DNA of 64,000 bases from contig NC_035434.2 of assembly GCF_002127325.2 (NCBI RefSeq), positions 151,858,289 to 151,922,288 of the forward strand, in the 5' to 3' direction. Numbering within the stretch: position 1 is the stretch's first letter; each line of letters opens with the position of its first letter. Under the pieces are notes generated by a model. It was not told the DNA's origin. It did no database searches and worked only from the letters and a program-made list of their open reading frames with translations. Made by a program: the position numbers and the translations under genes. This document shows positions 34,701 to 46,560 of this stretch, in pieces. Origin of the DNA: Helianthus annuus. Its lineage: Eukaryota > Streptophyta > Magnoliopsida > Asterales > Asteraceae.

Positions 34701-36349
34701 AATCTTCACGGATCATAAGAGCCTGCAACACATATTCGACCAGAAGGAGCTAAACATGAGACAAAGACGCTGGGTCGAACTGTTGAACGACTACGATTGT
34801 GAGATCAAGTATCATCCAGGGAAGGCGAATGTGGTCGCCGATGTCCTAAGTCGAAAAGAAAGGATCAAGCCCATAAGGGTTAGGGCTTTAGAAATGATTG
34901 TCCAGACGGATCTCTCATTGCGCATTCGTACCGCACAGAAAGAAGCTCTTAAAGAAAGGAACATTGAGGACGAATATCTCCGTGGGATGGAGAAGCAGTT
35001 GGTACCAAACGAGGAAGAAACGTTATGTTTCATGAAAAGGATTTGGGTTCCTCTGTTTGGTGGTTCGAGAAAAGTTATTTTTGATGAAGCTCACAAGTCA
35101 CGGTACTCTATTCATCCCGGTGCGGATAAGATGTACCAAGATCTTAAGGATTTCTACTGGTGGCCTAGGATGAAAGGCGATGTTGCAGTTTATGTTGGTA
35201 AATGTTTAACGTGCGCCAAGGTAAAAGCCGAGTACCAGAAGCCTTCAGGTTTACTGCAGCAACCTGAGATACCCAAATGGAAATGGGAATAGATTTCGAT
35301 GGATTTCATAACGAAACTGCCAAGAACGCCCAAAGGTCACGATACTATTTGGGTAATAGTAGACCGGTTAACGAAATCTGCCCATTTCTTGCCAATCAGA
35401 GAGAAAGATAACACGAGCAAATTAGCTGAGATATACATGAGAGAGATCGTTGCACGTCATGGAGTGCCTCTCTCGATCATCTCTGATAGAGACAGAAGAT
35501 TTGTGTCAAGGATTTGGCAATCCTTCCAAGAAGCTGAGTACAGCTTTTCACCCGCAAACTGATGGACAGAGCGAGCGAGCGAACGATCCAGACTTTAGAA
35601 GATATGCTGAGAGCTTGCGTAATGGATTTAGGTGGAAGTTGGGATACTCACCTAACATTGGTCGAATTTTCATACAACAACAGTTATCACGCAAGTATTC
35701 AACCACACCGTTCGAAGCTCTTTATGGACGCAAGTGTCGATCACCGATCTATTGGGCTGACGCAGGTGATAGACAATTAGTTGGTCCGGAAGTGGTCCAG
35801 GAAACCACAGACAAGATTGCACAGATCCGATATCGCATCAAGGCGGCTCGCGATCGACAAAAGTGTTATGCGGACCGAAGAAGGAAACCTCTGGAGTTTG
35901 AGGTAGAAGATACGGTTTTGCTGAAGGTTTCACCCTGGAAGGGTGTGGCACGCTTTGGGAAGCGTGGAAAGTTAAATCCCAGATACATCGGCCCATTCAG
36001 AATCCTGCAAAGGATTGGGCTTGTAGCATACAAGTTGGACTTACCTGCCGAACTTAACGGTGTTCACGATACATTCCATGTATCAAACTTGAAGAAGAGT
36101 CCAACACAAGAAACTGTTGTCATTCCTGCTGACGAAATTCATATTGATGACACGCTCCACTTTGTTGAAGAACCAATTGAGGTTACTGATTGGAAGGTGA
36201 ACAAAACGCGCAGGAGTAGTGTCAAGCTCGTCAAAGTTCATTGGAATGCAAGACATGGTCCGGAATTCACATGGGAACGTGAGGATCGTATGAAAGAAAA
36301 GTACCCCCATTTATTTCCTAAGACCCCTGCAACTAGAAGCAGAGCTTAA
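31761..36349 (+). pseudogene. gag-pol polyprotein, element A (broken)
   Basis: Exon 1 31761-31908, intron 31909-32000, exon 2 32001-36349. Motifs as in B: FLDGALSWWNLQV, knuckle CINCGEVGHFKKECP, protease DTGADYSFVS near 33100, reverse transcriptase FIDDILIYS near 34107, RNase H YCDASRQ, integrase CLTCAKVK and MDFITKLP, tail ending YPHLFP. In the first knuckle the second Cys codon is TAT (Tyr, 32718-32720), which would abolish metal binding. Breaks: a deletion of about 65 bp at 32267, TAA 33627, TAA about 33709, TGA 34158, a deletion in RNase H near 34563, TAG near 35290, a 20-bp deletion near 35537 and a 4-bp gain near 35570. The longest open piece is 32301-33629 (442 codons). Confidence 0.85.
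31909..32000 (+). other. intron within gag, element A
   Basis: GTAATGTTAAG to TATGTGCAG, 92 bp, same position and length as in B although the interior sequences differ. The downstream exon starts GGTGCACTTAC. Confidence 0.75.
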
Positions 36350-36371
36350 AATTTCGGGACGAAATTTTTTT

Positions 36372-36384
36372 AACGGGGAGAGAA
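36372..36384 (+). other. polypurine tract, element A
   Basis: AACGGGGAGAGAA immediately before the 3' LTR, with the same upstream TTTCGGGACGAAATTT stem as in B. Confidence 0.85.
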
Positions 36385-39300
36385 TGTGACAACCCTCACA
36401 ATTCCAGGTATCCGTACAATTAATTAATATTTAATTAGTGCTTAATTACTGTGCTTGATTACAATTATGAATAAACTGCTTTCTGTTTTCTGATACATAC
36501 ATACTCATGCATCATACTTTATTACTGTCACTCCATTTATTACACACAAACAATAGTGACAAACTTGATGCACAAAAAGCACAGTTAGCACAGTGAGCGG
36601 ATAACTCAGTAAACATGCTGATAATGCCAGCACCTAGACAGACATTGTTTTGAGGCCGGTATGAGCCAGGAATAGAATACTACACTAGTAGGGAGTGTAG
36701 GGAGGTGAGGACCATAAAACTGCGTCACTAGGTGATAGTTATAGTGACCGGAAGTGCCTAAAACATACTTTAAGTGCAAAATTCTGCACTAAATACCAAA
36801 AATTCAGCATTTAACAATGCTAGTAAAGTGCAAAAACTTGGCAAATAATCCTAGACACTTTCCAAAGTGTTGGGAATTTAATGTGTCACTAAAAACAATA
36901 TAAAAGACACTTTAAAGCTTTATTTAGCACTTTAACGGATCAACACCAAACCGAACAACCGGACTTTACCCGGAACATAAAAATATTGCCAAACACCTTG
37001 TTATTACTTTTCTGAGCTAGTTAGGGTCGCCGAACACCCTAACACACCTTATATTACATAACACACTTATACACTAACTAAATATCATTAGATCTTAACT
37101 AACTTGTAACTAGATCATCACCACCCAACCCCATAACCCCCCCCCCCCCCTAATTGACGGTCACAAGATGTGGGGACACCCCCCACATTCTTTTGATTAT
37201 TTTATTGAATTGTTGTTGGTTAATTAGACATGATACATGATGGATAATAAGAATACTTGGTTTATAAATAAGTATAGTAGTTAATCCTTCTCTCACTTCC
37301 AACCATCACAACAACAAAGCTCTCCTTCCTCCTCCATCATTTACGGCCGCCACCACCACACCACCCTACAACCACCTTCAAGCCACTTTTAAGCATTATT
37401 CATACACACAAAGGTGCAAGGAGTCCTACAAACAAGCTTGGTGCACTCGGAAGTTCAAGGACCACTCTAGTTTTCTTTTATCCACCACTTTTACGCCTTG
37501 TTTCTCCCCTAGCCTTGTGCTAGTAGTAAGTGCTCTAAAACATCCTCTTGTTCTTGTATTTGGTGGTTAATATATGATAGAATGATAAAAAGTTAAGAAA
37601 CTCTAAAGAACATGAATAAGTCTTAAACATAAAGTGATAAAGGGTGGATAAAGAGAAGATATATGGGTAAATCATGTTAATCTTGTGTAGTTATGATTAT
37701 TTGATGTTGTTTGTTAGTAGAAGTAGGATGGGTCATCATCTAGACATACTAGATCATGTTCAAGAACGTGAACTAGTAAGATGTAAATGATAGAGTTATG
37801 AAGGATGATGAAACCATCCATTCATAAACCTTGAACTTGAATAAATATAATTTTTCTTGAAAAGTGAAGATGTGAACTTGTAGATCTAAAGATCTACAAG
37901 TGGTTTTTCGGGAGAACCAAGTGAAAAATACTAGTGTTGTTAAAACCTGGATCTTGTATGAACTAAAAGCATTTTTAGTAAGTAAACAAGTGTGTGAACA
38001 CTTGTGTAACAAGAAAATTTAACAAGGAAATATTTTTGTAAATCATGACTAGAAGTTGTGAAACTTCAAATTCTTTAAAAATAAAGTTTTCAAGAAACTA
38101 ATCTTATTTTTAAAGATAACAAGACCTACTAAATGTGTTAGTGACTTACTACATATTTTTACAAAACTTTCAAGTTCATGAGTTTATGATTTAGGCTTAA
38201 TATTGTCAAGATTAGTGATTAAAGATTGTATATATTGTTGATTGATGATTGTTGAATGATTTTTCAAAAGAAAATGATATGCTAAAAGCATAGACACCTC
38301 CATTTACAGAGGAAACTCTGGCGAAATTTTTCTAGAAATATAACACTTAGAATTATTTTTCTAACAAGCGTTTACAAATATATTTTTAACTTGGTTTCCA
38401 AAATAAACTTTGCCACGATTTTTATTACCAAAATACCAAGTACCAGAGGTGGATTTTCGTAAATAAAACTTGTTAAACATATATTTAGAATATATATTAT
38501 ATAATAAAACGCTTGTGTGATTGCTTGTTTATTTTGTGAACTAGATATATTATTTTTAGGGTAAAAAAATAATATAACTTGAAAATACTGTGAAATTACG
38601 ACTCCAAAATAATACCAACGCTCTCACAAATAAATATTTAAGTTATACAAGTATTATTGTTACAACACGAACTTTAAAACGTAACTTATGTATATCTTAG
38701 AAAAATACTCTTATTCGTGTATTCTTGGTGAAATATTATTTTGGAAAAATTTATGAAATAAAATATAATATTTTTGGGAAAAATATATATATTTTGGAAA
38801 TTAAAACATTTTAGACAAAGTGACTAAAATATATTTTTCAAGTGAAACTTAAAAATATTTTTTCGGAATTATAAAGCGCACATGTATTATTACCCCCATC
38901 CTTGGGAAGGAATATACTTATAAAATAATTTAGAAGTGTGAATATGAAATAGTTGTCTAACTATTTCCCAAAAACGTTAAACCTTAAGCCAAGGCACGGC
39001 CGTCCGTCTAATAGACATTTAGAGTTGGAGTTTCTGGATACGCACTTCTGTGAGTTCATGTCCCCCTTTTCTCTTTATTGTTTTCCGTTTTATACTTCGG
39101 GGGTGAAATACATGCGACAACTATTACAAACATTTATTTACATGGTATGGTTAGCGTTGGGAGGGTTTATACTACTAGATCATGTGAGGGGTGGGTACAA
39201 CACTCGAGACCGTTAATCCTCTTTGTTAGGACCGAGGGACACAAGAGTGATAGATCTATTTGGGTGTAGCGAGCCCACACCCGTGAGGCCAGGGGCGGCC

Positions 39301-39871
39301 CATAGAGGTGACTGTGTCTTATAGCCGAAGCCCGGTACAAATTTGCTAGGTTTGAGTTTCCCTGCACTTTCTCACACATACCCGTGGCTTTGCAACCCAT
39401 TGGTGATCTCTTTTTCCTTATTGCTACATACCAGGGACTTTTATACATACTTTAAAGGTTTATACATGCTCACTTTTGCATGAACTCGCTCAACTTTTTG
39501 TTGATTTTTCAAACTGCATCTATTTCAGGAAATTAGTGGATCTGGCACGGTATGCACACTTCAAGCTGCGTAGGAATAATGATGTCATCCGAGTTTAGGA
39601 AATGTGGCCTTTGCCTGGACGGGTCACAAGTCTTAAACTGTGTTTTTAATTCATGTCTTTCGTTATGTCGTTGAACATGTTTTCTTTATGTCATGGTTGT
39701 AGTTGGTTGTTATGTCGACTTTTTAAAACAATGTTGTCGTGTTAACTTTTAAACTTGAATTAATGGATGAACATCATGGTTTTGTTTTCATATAGCATTG
39801 TTGTGATTATGCTATGGTATTAAGAAGTCACACCAAATAAACCCACGTTTCCGCAAAGCCAGGGTGTGACA
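36385..39871 (+). repeat. 3' LTR of element A, 3487 bp
   Basis: Copy of 11608-15127 with scattered substitutions, a longer C-run near 37139 and a loss of about 35 bp near 39018. Ends GGTGTGACA, followed by the target duplication GAAAT. Confidence 0.92.
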
Positions 39872-41446
39872 GAAATCACCGGATTTGGACTGCTTTAAGG
39901 TGACATGATCTCAGTTTCTTATGAACACTGAAGTGTGACATCATCTCATCGAGATTTGTCCAGATCTAAAGGTTTTCAACACTATTTGACATAATTCTCA
40001 CCAAGATTTCAACACTTCTCAACTGATTTATGCTTTTCTTCGACTTTTCACTCAAAACCGATGGAATCTAGACTCGGTCAGGCTTTCTATTCATACTCTA
40101 GTTGAGAACCGGTCTGAGAACGGATTTCCACCGGAGAGATGACCGACTCACGGGTTGAACATGAAACTCCATCAAGAACAATTGAGTCTGATCGAATGGG
40201 GTGATTCCCATCCGATCGGCTGAGCTGGGCTTGGTACGGCTTCCGTTGTTTGACACGTCGTCATGCCGTCTCTGTTAAAACTCAAACTTTTGGAACTTAG
40301 AAAACTTGGTGAAATTTTCAAAACGTCAGTTCGCCGATCGAATAGCCATCCGATGGATGACCATCCGATCGAATGACTATTCGACCAGGTGACTTGTCCT
40401 CATAAGTTCAATACTCAAACAATTTGACAAAACTTCAAAGAATATACACTTTCAATCGAATGACTTGAATTATACTACAACGAAAACTTCAGTGTTTCAA
40501 AACAATTCACAACACTCACATCTCATTCGAATGGTCATCCGTCCGAATGGCCATCCGTCCGAATGGCCATCCGTCCAGATAACCATCCGATCGAATAACT
40601 CTCATCCGATCGACTCACCATTCGACACTCATCTTATTCAACGCACTGTTTGCACGCTGTTCAACGCTTATGCTATCGTTCTATGCTCAGGCTAATCTCC
40701 ACGCGCTCCCTTCAATCCAAGACTATGTTTATTTACAAAACACATATAGTGAGTATACTCGAACCCTTTTTCGTTTAACGCACTTTTGAGTGTTACATAC
40801 GTTATCTATATCAAATCACATCAACACATAACGCAAACACTTTTAAACGCTAACCACTCTCGCATGTTATACGTGCCTCGATGAATGCTTGTATGTTATG
40901 TTTACACAGTGATTGTTGCCTGACACCTTAGCAACGATAGTACTATAGTTTGGACTCAGCACCTGTCGCGGACAGGGGTTGTTAAGGGTTTTACTTCACA
41001 TGGTCACAGTGGTGATAATGTGTTGCGCATTCTACACTCGCAGTCATGTCGGTTGCATATGTCATTGTCGATAGCTTACTTGCATTACATTTCTACGTGT
41101 TACATGCTGGTTATGCGTAAACGTTTTAGCTACTATATGCTATCAAACTTGTGTACTCACCTTTACACTTTGTGTATTGACTTTATTTTAACGTATGTGA
41201 CACGTGTTTAGGATGCTATGATTGCTGTGATGAATCAAGTAGGTGTGGTCTAGTAACGTCATTCAATAAATCTGAGTTGTCGGAACAGTCTATTTGTCTT
41301 TGAGAACAATATCGGTAATAATTGTTTTACTTTATATGTTGATGGTATGGGACGTTAACGATTAATATATTGTCATTAATAGTTGTTATGGATTCTCTCG
41401 AACAGTCTGTTTCGCTCAGTGTCACGCCCCGATGATTCTGCCATCA
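39872..41446 (+). mobile_element. LTR C, right part
   Basis: Continues the LTR interrupted at 11607. It holds further copies of the GATCGAATGG / GGCCATCCG motif (40330-40400 and 40525-40615) also seen in the left part. It ends near TCACGCCCCGATGATTCTGCCATCAG (about 41422-41447), a common LTR-end phrase, but the expected terminal CA plus primer site is not there. Total length without A is about 2.4 kb. Probably a degenerate solo LTR or truncated element. Confidence 0.5.
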
Positions 41447-41820
41447 GTTGTGGTTTAGGTTTTTCATTTTTTGGTGGTGGTTGGTGTTTATTATTATTAT
41501 TTTTTTGTAGTGGATTTTTTTAGTCATTTCTTACAATTAGGACACTTGTCACTCTATAAATCCTTCTTACACTTCTTACAAACAATTAAGAGTCTTTGTA
41601 TTTGATCCTAATAAATATATGAAATTTGTTATTCTAATGCTTGGTAAATAATTCCTTCTAACAATCTATATATTATGGTGATTAACAATAAAAAAAATTT
41701 AATTCAAAAACACTTTTAAAGTTTTCAAAAAAATATTGAAATATTAGCAAATTTGATGTTGAAAAAGTAGCAAATTTGATGTGATTGATAAAGAAAGCAA
41801 AATCATATTTCAAAAATCAA
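41447..41820. other. intergenic, no gene
   Basis: AT-rich sequence between LTR C and the RAB gene's 3' end. No open frame or repeat structure worth calling. Confidence 0.5.
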
Positions 41821-41990
41821 ACCAATTATTTATTGTTACTAGAAAAATTCACAACAAATCACCAATGAGTAACAGGTTATTTACAAAGACAACTTTACAC
41901 GTACGAGGTAGTAGATGATCTTGCTGTTTTTGTTTTAAAAATATAAATCCACCCCACTTGAAGAATTTACTTACAAATTTACATGCACTT

Positions 41991-44900
41991 CTATGAGCAA
42001 CATCCACCATTATTCATTGCAGCCTGGTGCTCTGGTTTCTGCTTCATTATGTTCCTCTTCATTACCGTAGACCCTTCTTCCAGAAGACTCGGAACCTCCA
42101 TTATCTGCAATATCGTCAGGCATCGTTAATGTAGACCGGACGGGTCGGGTTGACCCGCAAATACATTTTCTTGTCCATTTTATGGATAGTTTATAAATAG
42201 GCAATGTGGGCTAGATGGTTAATGTTTTTATTTGACCTCTTTTAGATAGTAATAATAATAGTCAACCCAAACTGCTGTAAGTAGGCCTCGAATTGAACAA
42301 ACACGAAACATATAATAATCGAACACTTTTTTTTGTTCATGTTCGTTCACTAAGAAAATGGACATGTTCATGTTCGTTTATATTTGTTTGTTTAAAGCTT
42401 AAACAAACAGTTCGCAAACGTAAATAAACATAAATAAACAAACTTAGACGGACATAATTTAGCAAACATAAAACAACACAAATGAAATAACTAAACAAAC
42501 ATAACAAACACAAATGAACATAAATAACTGAATATAAACGGGCATAAAGTAGTTTTTAATATAAAGTATTGATTAATTACGATTAGTTCAATTGGAAAGC
42601 CCAATTATCAATTAGTTATATTTATGTAACAAGTAAGAAAGCGTCTTTTAAGTTTACATTTATATAAATAGAAAAAGTATATCGTACAATATGCCTTAAC
42701 GTACGCTGCGTACGTGATGGCAAAGTCGCACGTTATGTTACAAAATAATGAAAATCGCATGTACAAGATTTTGTTGAAATCGCATGTGATAAAGGAAAGT
42801 GGGAATTCGCATGTTCATAAATAACTCTAAAATCGCATGTACAAACAAATTTTGAAATCGCATGTGATAAAGGAAAAGGGAATTCGCATGTTATAAACCC
42901 AATTCGCATGTTGATAATGCATCGCGTACACAGCGTACGTTAAGACATTTTGTACATTAACCGGCCTCTATATAAATATAACTATGTATTTATTTAAATT
43001 TAAACGAATGTAAATAAGCGAACATAAATGAACGAACATGTGCGTTCATCTACGTTCGTTTAATCAAATGAACAAAATTTTTTGTTCATGTCCGTTAGTT
43101 TATTAAATAAACGAACTTTCTGCTAAACAAGTACACGAACAGTTCATGAACATTCGGTTCGTTTGCAAGCCTATTCATAAATAAGTATATTGAGTTGAAA
43201 TCATCACATCAGGCAATCAAGAAATTAAAATATTGTTTTGTTCATGGAATTTACGTAGGTCTCGCCTTGTTTGTCAATCAAGAAAACTAATAGTGTTTAG
43301 ACATGTGAAAAAACTGAAGGGATTAGGAGTGTACTAACTTTACCTTTAATGCAAGCTCTTCAAAACATTGGTGTACGTTTTCTTGAGTTCTAGCACTACA
43401 TTCAAGAAAAATACAACCAAGCTCTTTTGCAAGAGCAGCACCTTCTTCCCTGCTCACAAATCTTTCTGAATCCTAAAAAGCAAAAACGACCGCGCGTACG
43501 TAAATACAAAACCAATCTTAAGCAGAGAATTGCAAGAACGCATAAGCACTTGTATGTAGTGCATTAAAAGAGAATACGGAGCTAACTTTGTCAACTTTAT
43601 TTCCAACAAGCATCTTGATACAATCTTGATTAGTGGAATATAGATCCACTTCTTTAGCCCATATTTCAGACAAGTTTGTGAATGTTTCTCTCCTTGTAAC
43701 ATCATACACTGTAATACATAAAGTCTTTGGTTAATATATCACTAAATAAGCTTGGAAGAGCATGCAATCAAAGTATAAATAACACGAAATACACCACGTA
43801 CATTATCAACATCCAAGCTATATATTTTTTTCCAAGTCACATGGCAGATATGTGGGCTAACAACCGTTACAAAGTTGCTACATGCGTCTGAAAATAGTAG
43901 GACTAGTATTTTTTTTCCACGTCACATGGCAGATATTAGTTATAGACTTGTAGTGACATAGTGAACAACGTCAAGGGCAGATCTACCCTTCAAGAAGGGG
44001 TAACCTTCGTTACCCCTTGACGCTCCGATGGTAGTGTAAATTTAGAGTAGATTTTGGAAAAAATTTAACGTTTTTTCGATTTCGTTTCCCCTTTTCTTTG
44101 AAACGTTACCTCTATAATAATTTTCTAGATCCGCCACTGAACAACGTGTAATTTCTTTTGACAACCGTGAGAAGTCGTCATAGACAACTCAGGGGACCGA
44201 CCATACCAATACCCCACTGATCATAAATTAGACCAAGTAAAGCGCAGCTTGCTTTGAGCAAGTGATATCTATACATATGAATTAACTCTACTTAAGCTTC
44301 AAATATAATAATATTAGTGCAAAGAAATGTGTCGGCTTATTTTATAACTTGGGATATAAAATTAGTGATGATGTACCAAGAATAATCCCTTGGGCACCTC
44401 TGTAGTAAGAGCTTGTTAATGTCCTGAATCTCTCCTGACCAGCTGCAACAAACATCATCAGATCACAGATCAGAAACCCTTAATTGATGAAGATATTCAC
44501 ATCAAATTCTCTGTCTGTTGCTACAATTCTACTTAATCATTTAACTTGCATGCTTTGATTATTATTGTCTGGGGAGAAAAGATACAAATATCGACATTGC
44601 ACACAAACATAAAGAAGTTACGAATATGTTGGGTTGGGGATTATGATCACTGCTAATGCATGCATACCTGTGTCCCAAATTGTAAGTTTTAATCTTTTCC
44701 CTGCAACAGTTAACTGTTTCATTTTGAAGTCAACACCTGTTCAACAAATGAAGTCAACTGCTTTAGCAAATGACAAACATTGCTTTAGCACAGAAGATAA
44801 ACATTTGTCAGCCCCACAACTGAAGCCAAATGTACAAATGCTTATGCAATTCTCGCCTCGCAGTTCTAAGTAAAATGTACAAATGCTTATGCGATTCTCC

Positions 44901-45245
44901 TCGCAGTTCTAAGTAAATCACTTGTGCAGATTAACTGTGTATCTATCGACTATTAAGTTTCCGTCTATTGTGCAAATTACATATAAATTTTCATTTTCAA
45001 ACGGTTTATGAAACTACATTTCTAATAAATACATAATAAATCATAACAAAATTAACAAAATCGAATTTCAAATATTCAATGAAGGAACAAAAAAAAAATC
45101 AGAAATCAAAATTACCGATAGTAGGAGCTAGATCGTCAACAGTATTCGAAATAAAACTGACGAGAAGACTACTTTTACCGACACCTGAATCTCCGATCAA
45201 TAAGATCTTAAACGACAGAGCATACTGAGCAGAAGACGAACTCAT
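41991..45245 (-). CDS. RABC2: RAB GTPase of the RABC2/RAB18 type, complete
   Basis: Six exons on the minus strand: 45245-45116, 44736-44668, 44442-44377, 43708-43587, 43472-43344, 42104-41991; all junctions are GT-AG and frames join to 209 codons. Small GTPase switching membrane traffic. Visible motifs: GDSGVGKSS (18-26), switch I APTIG with Thr42, WDTAGQER (64-71, catalytic Gln69), NKVD (125-128), ECSAR (153-157) and C-terminal GGCCS, where the two Cys would be geranylgeranylated. The phrase [17 protein letters not shown] and the tail [12 protein letters not shown] point to plant RABC2 (RAB18 class), which includes the myosin-XI-binding, peroxisome-associated RABC2A. AATAAA at 41833-41828 (minus) is a possible poly(A) signal. 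The last intron is 1239 bp and the third 668 bp because of MITE insertions. The N-terminal exon is preceded by a CT-rich leader. Confidence 0.95.
42283..43178. mobile_element. hAT-like MITE in last RABC2 intron, with a nested insert
   Basis: Arms rich in GTTCGTTTRTT and AACAAACGAAC face each other at about 42283-42520 and 42995-43178, with ends AGGCCTCGAATTGAAC and GTTCGTTTGCAAGCCT. Relatives lie at 50620-51176 and 52248-52665. Another MITE (42684-42955) sits between the arms. No clean target duplication was found. Confidence 0.5.
42684..42955. mobile_element. MITE with TTAACGTACGC ends
   Basis: Terminal inverted repeats of about 25 bp: GTACAATATGCCTTAACGTA on the left and the complement of TACGTTAAGACATTTTGTAC on the right. 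The interior has five copies of AATCGCATGT or AATTCGCATGT. It sits inside the hAT-like MITE of the RABC2 intron. Confidence 0.65.
43972..44137. mobile_element. 166-bp MITE in third RABC2 intron
   Basis: Ends GGGCAGATCTACC and TCTAGATCCGCC are roughly inverse, and TGAACAACGT flanks both sides (43962-43971 and 44138-44147), a 10-bp target duplication. This size suggests a Mutator-type or related element. Confidence 0.7.
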
Positions 45246-45592
45246 ATTTCTCAATTCAAAATTAGGTTTCTGTATCTATATATCTCGAACAAATCTCGCA
45301 ACTGTGTGTGATCGATCAGTTTCTGCACAAAGTGTGATTGATTAGGGAACTGAATGTACACAAATTTGTGGATGAATGTAGAGATTGTGTGATTTGTTGA
45401 GAAGAGTGTTTGTGAGAGATGGATTCTAGAGAGAGAAAGCATGGATACCTGGTGGATGAGTTGTTTCTATCTGGAGAGTGAAAGTGGGATGCGAATCCGG
45501 TCATGAAACGGACGTTTCGGTTTTTGCCCGTTTTACTGATTATATTTGTTTTGGAATAAAAGATGACTAAAGTAGTAAAGTTTTGAAAAGAG

Positions 45593-46036
45593 ATATTGGA
45601 TTTAAATAACCCGATCTGTTATCAATTGGTCAATTGGTCGATAACACTTTTAACTTTAGACTTGTATTACATCACTCTCAACTTTCAAGTTACTTTCCTA
45701 CTACAACACTCCCAAACTAACTCAACACTAACTCAGTTTGCTGACATCAGCTGCCACGTTACCAAGCCATGTCACATCAGCTGCTACATCATCAAAAAGC
45801 CACGTCAGATGTCACATCAGCTAACACGTCATTAAAACAGGCACCTCAAATGCTACGTCAGATGCCACACCACCACATAAGTGCCACATCAGTAAAAAAC
45901 TAACTGAGTTAGTGTTCAGTTAGTTTGGGAGTGACAGAGGAAAATAAGTTGGAAGTTGGGAGTAGTGTGGTATAAATCGAAAGTTGGGAGTGTTATTGAC
46001 CAATTGATGAAAGTTGAGATTATTTAAATCCAATAT
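45593..46036. mobile_element. foldback MITE upstream of RABC2
   Basis: Begins ATATTGGATTTAAATAA and ends TTATTTAAATCCAATAT; inverted homology extends about 140 bp inward on each side (blocks CAATTGGTC, CTCCCAAACTAACT, CACTAACTCAG and their inverses). The centre repeats GCCACATCAG-like units. It lies 350 bp upstream of the RABC2 start codon. Confidence 0.75.
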
Positions 46037-46427
46037 TTTTTTAAATGTTGAATGTAAGGGATTTGAATGGAAGAGTTATTCAAGTTAGGTAATGTTTAGA
46101 ACTTTAGTGGTTAATTTTTTTTAATTAGATTTAGTGTTGTGTATTAGGTAAACATGGAAAGATTAAGTCGCTACATAGTGACGAAAGGGCACGGAACTTG
46201 ACCTGGCAAAAAACTAGAAACAAATAAGAAAATAACGGCTTTTGTTCGTAAAATTTGTGAAAAATGTCGATTAAGCTGTCGTTGGGGACAAATTATAGTA
46301 ATTTGTTCCAATTCAAGACATAAACAAGGACAATGATAACAAGACTCGTTAAAGACCCTATATACAAATATGAAGGCGGATCTTTTTTTTACATGAAAAT
46401 TTCACTCGAATTTATGAGATGATAAAT

Positions 46428-46560
46428 ATGGCAAAAGCTATACCGAAAAAGGGTTCACGTGGACGTATTAGTTCGCGTAAGAGTATACGTAAAATACCAT
46501 AGGGGGTTATTAACATTCAAGCAAGTTTCAATAATATCATTGTGATTGTTACAGATATAC
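46428..46560 (+). pseudogene. rps11: plastid rps11 fragment in nuclear DNA
   Basis: ATG at 46428 opens MAKAIPK, later SSRKSIRKIP, a TAG at 46500-46502, then in the same frame QASFNNIIVIVTD. This is the start of chloroplast ribosomal protein S11 (family: MAKAIPK..., QASFNNTIVTVTD), with substitutions and a stop. Only about the first 45 codons are recognisable; flanking sequence is not obviously plastid. It is a decayed nuclear insertion of plastid DNA. Confidence 0.75.

Larger units (their letters stand above)
11608..39871 (+). mobile_element. Ty3/gypsy element A (Tekay/Del-like), outer
   Basis: A full-length LTR retrotransposon: 5' LTR 11608-15127, primer site 15131, leader stem-loop array, upstream ORF, gag-pol, polypurine tract 36372-36384, 3' LTR 36385-39871. 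GAAAT flanks it at 11603-11607 and 39872-39876 (5-bp target duplication). Element B is inserted at 16825/16826; without B and the extra 5 bp, A is about 14.1 kb. Domain order and the chromodomain-like C terminus place it in the chromovirus branch, most like Tekay/Del because of the very long LTRs; the clade is inference. Coding regions are broken, so it cannot move on its own. Confidence 0.92.

Noticed and set aside
43454..43705. 83-codon minus frame
   Set aside because: Out-of-frame shadow across the fourth RABC2 exon and its intron.
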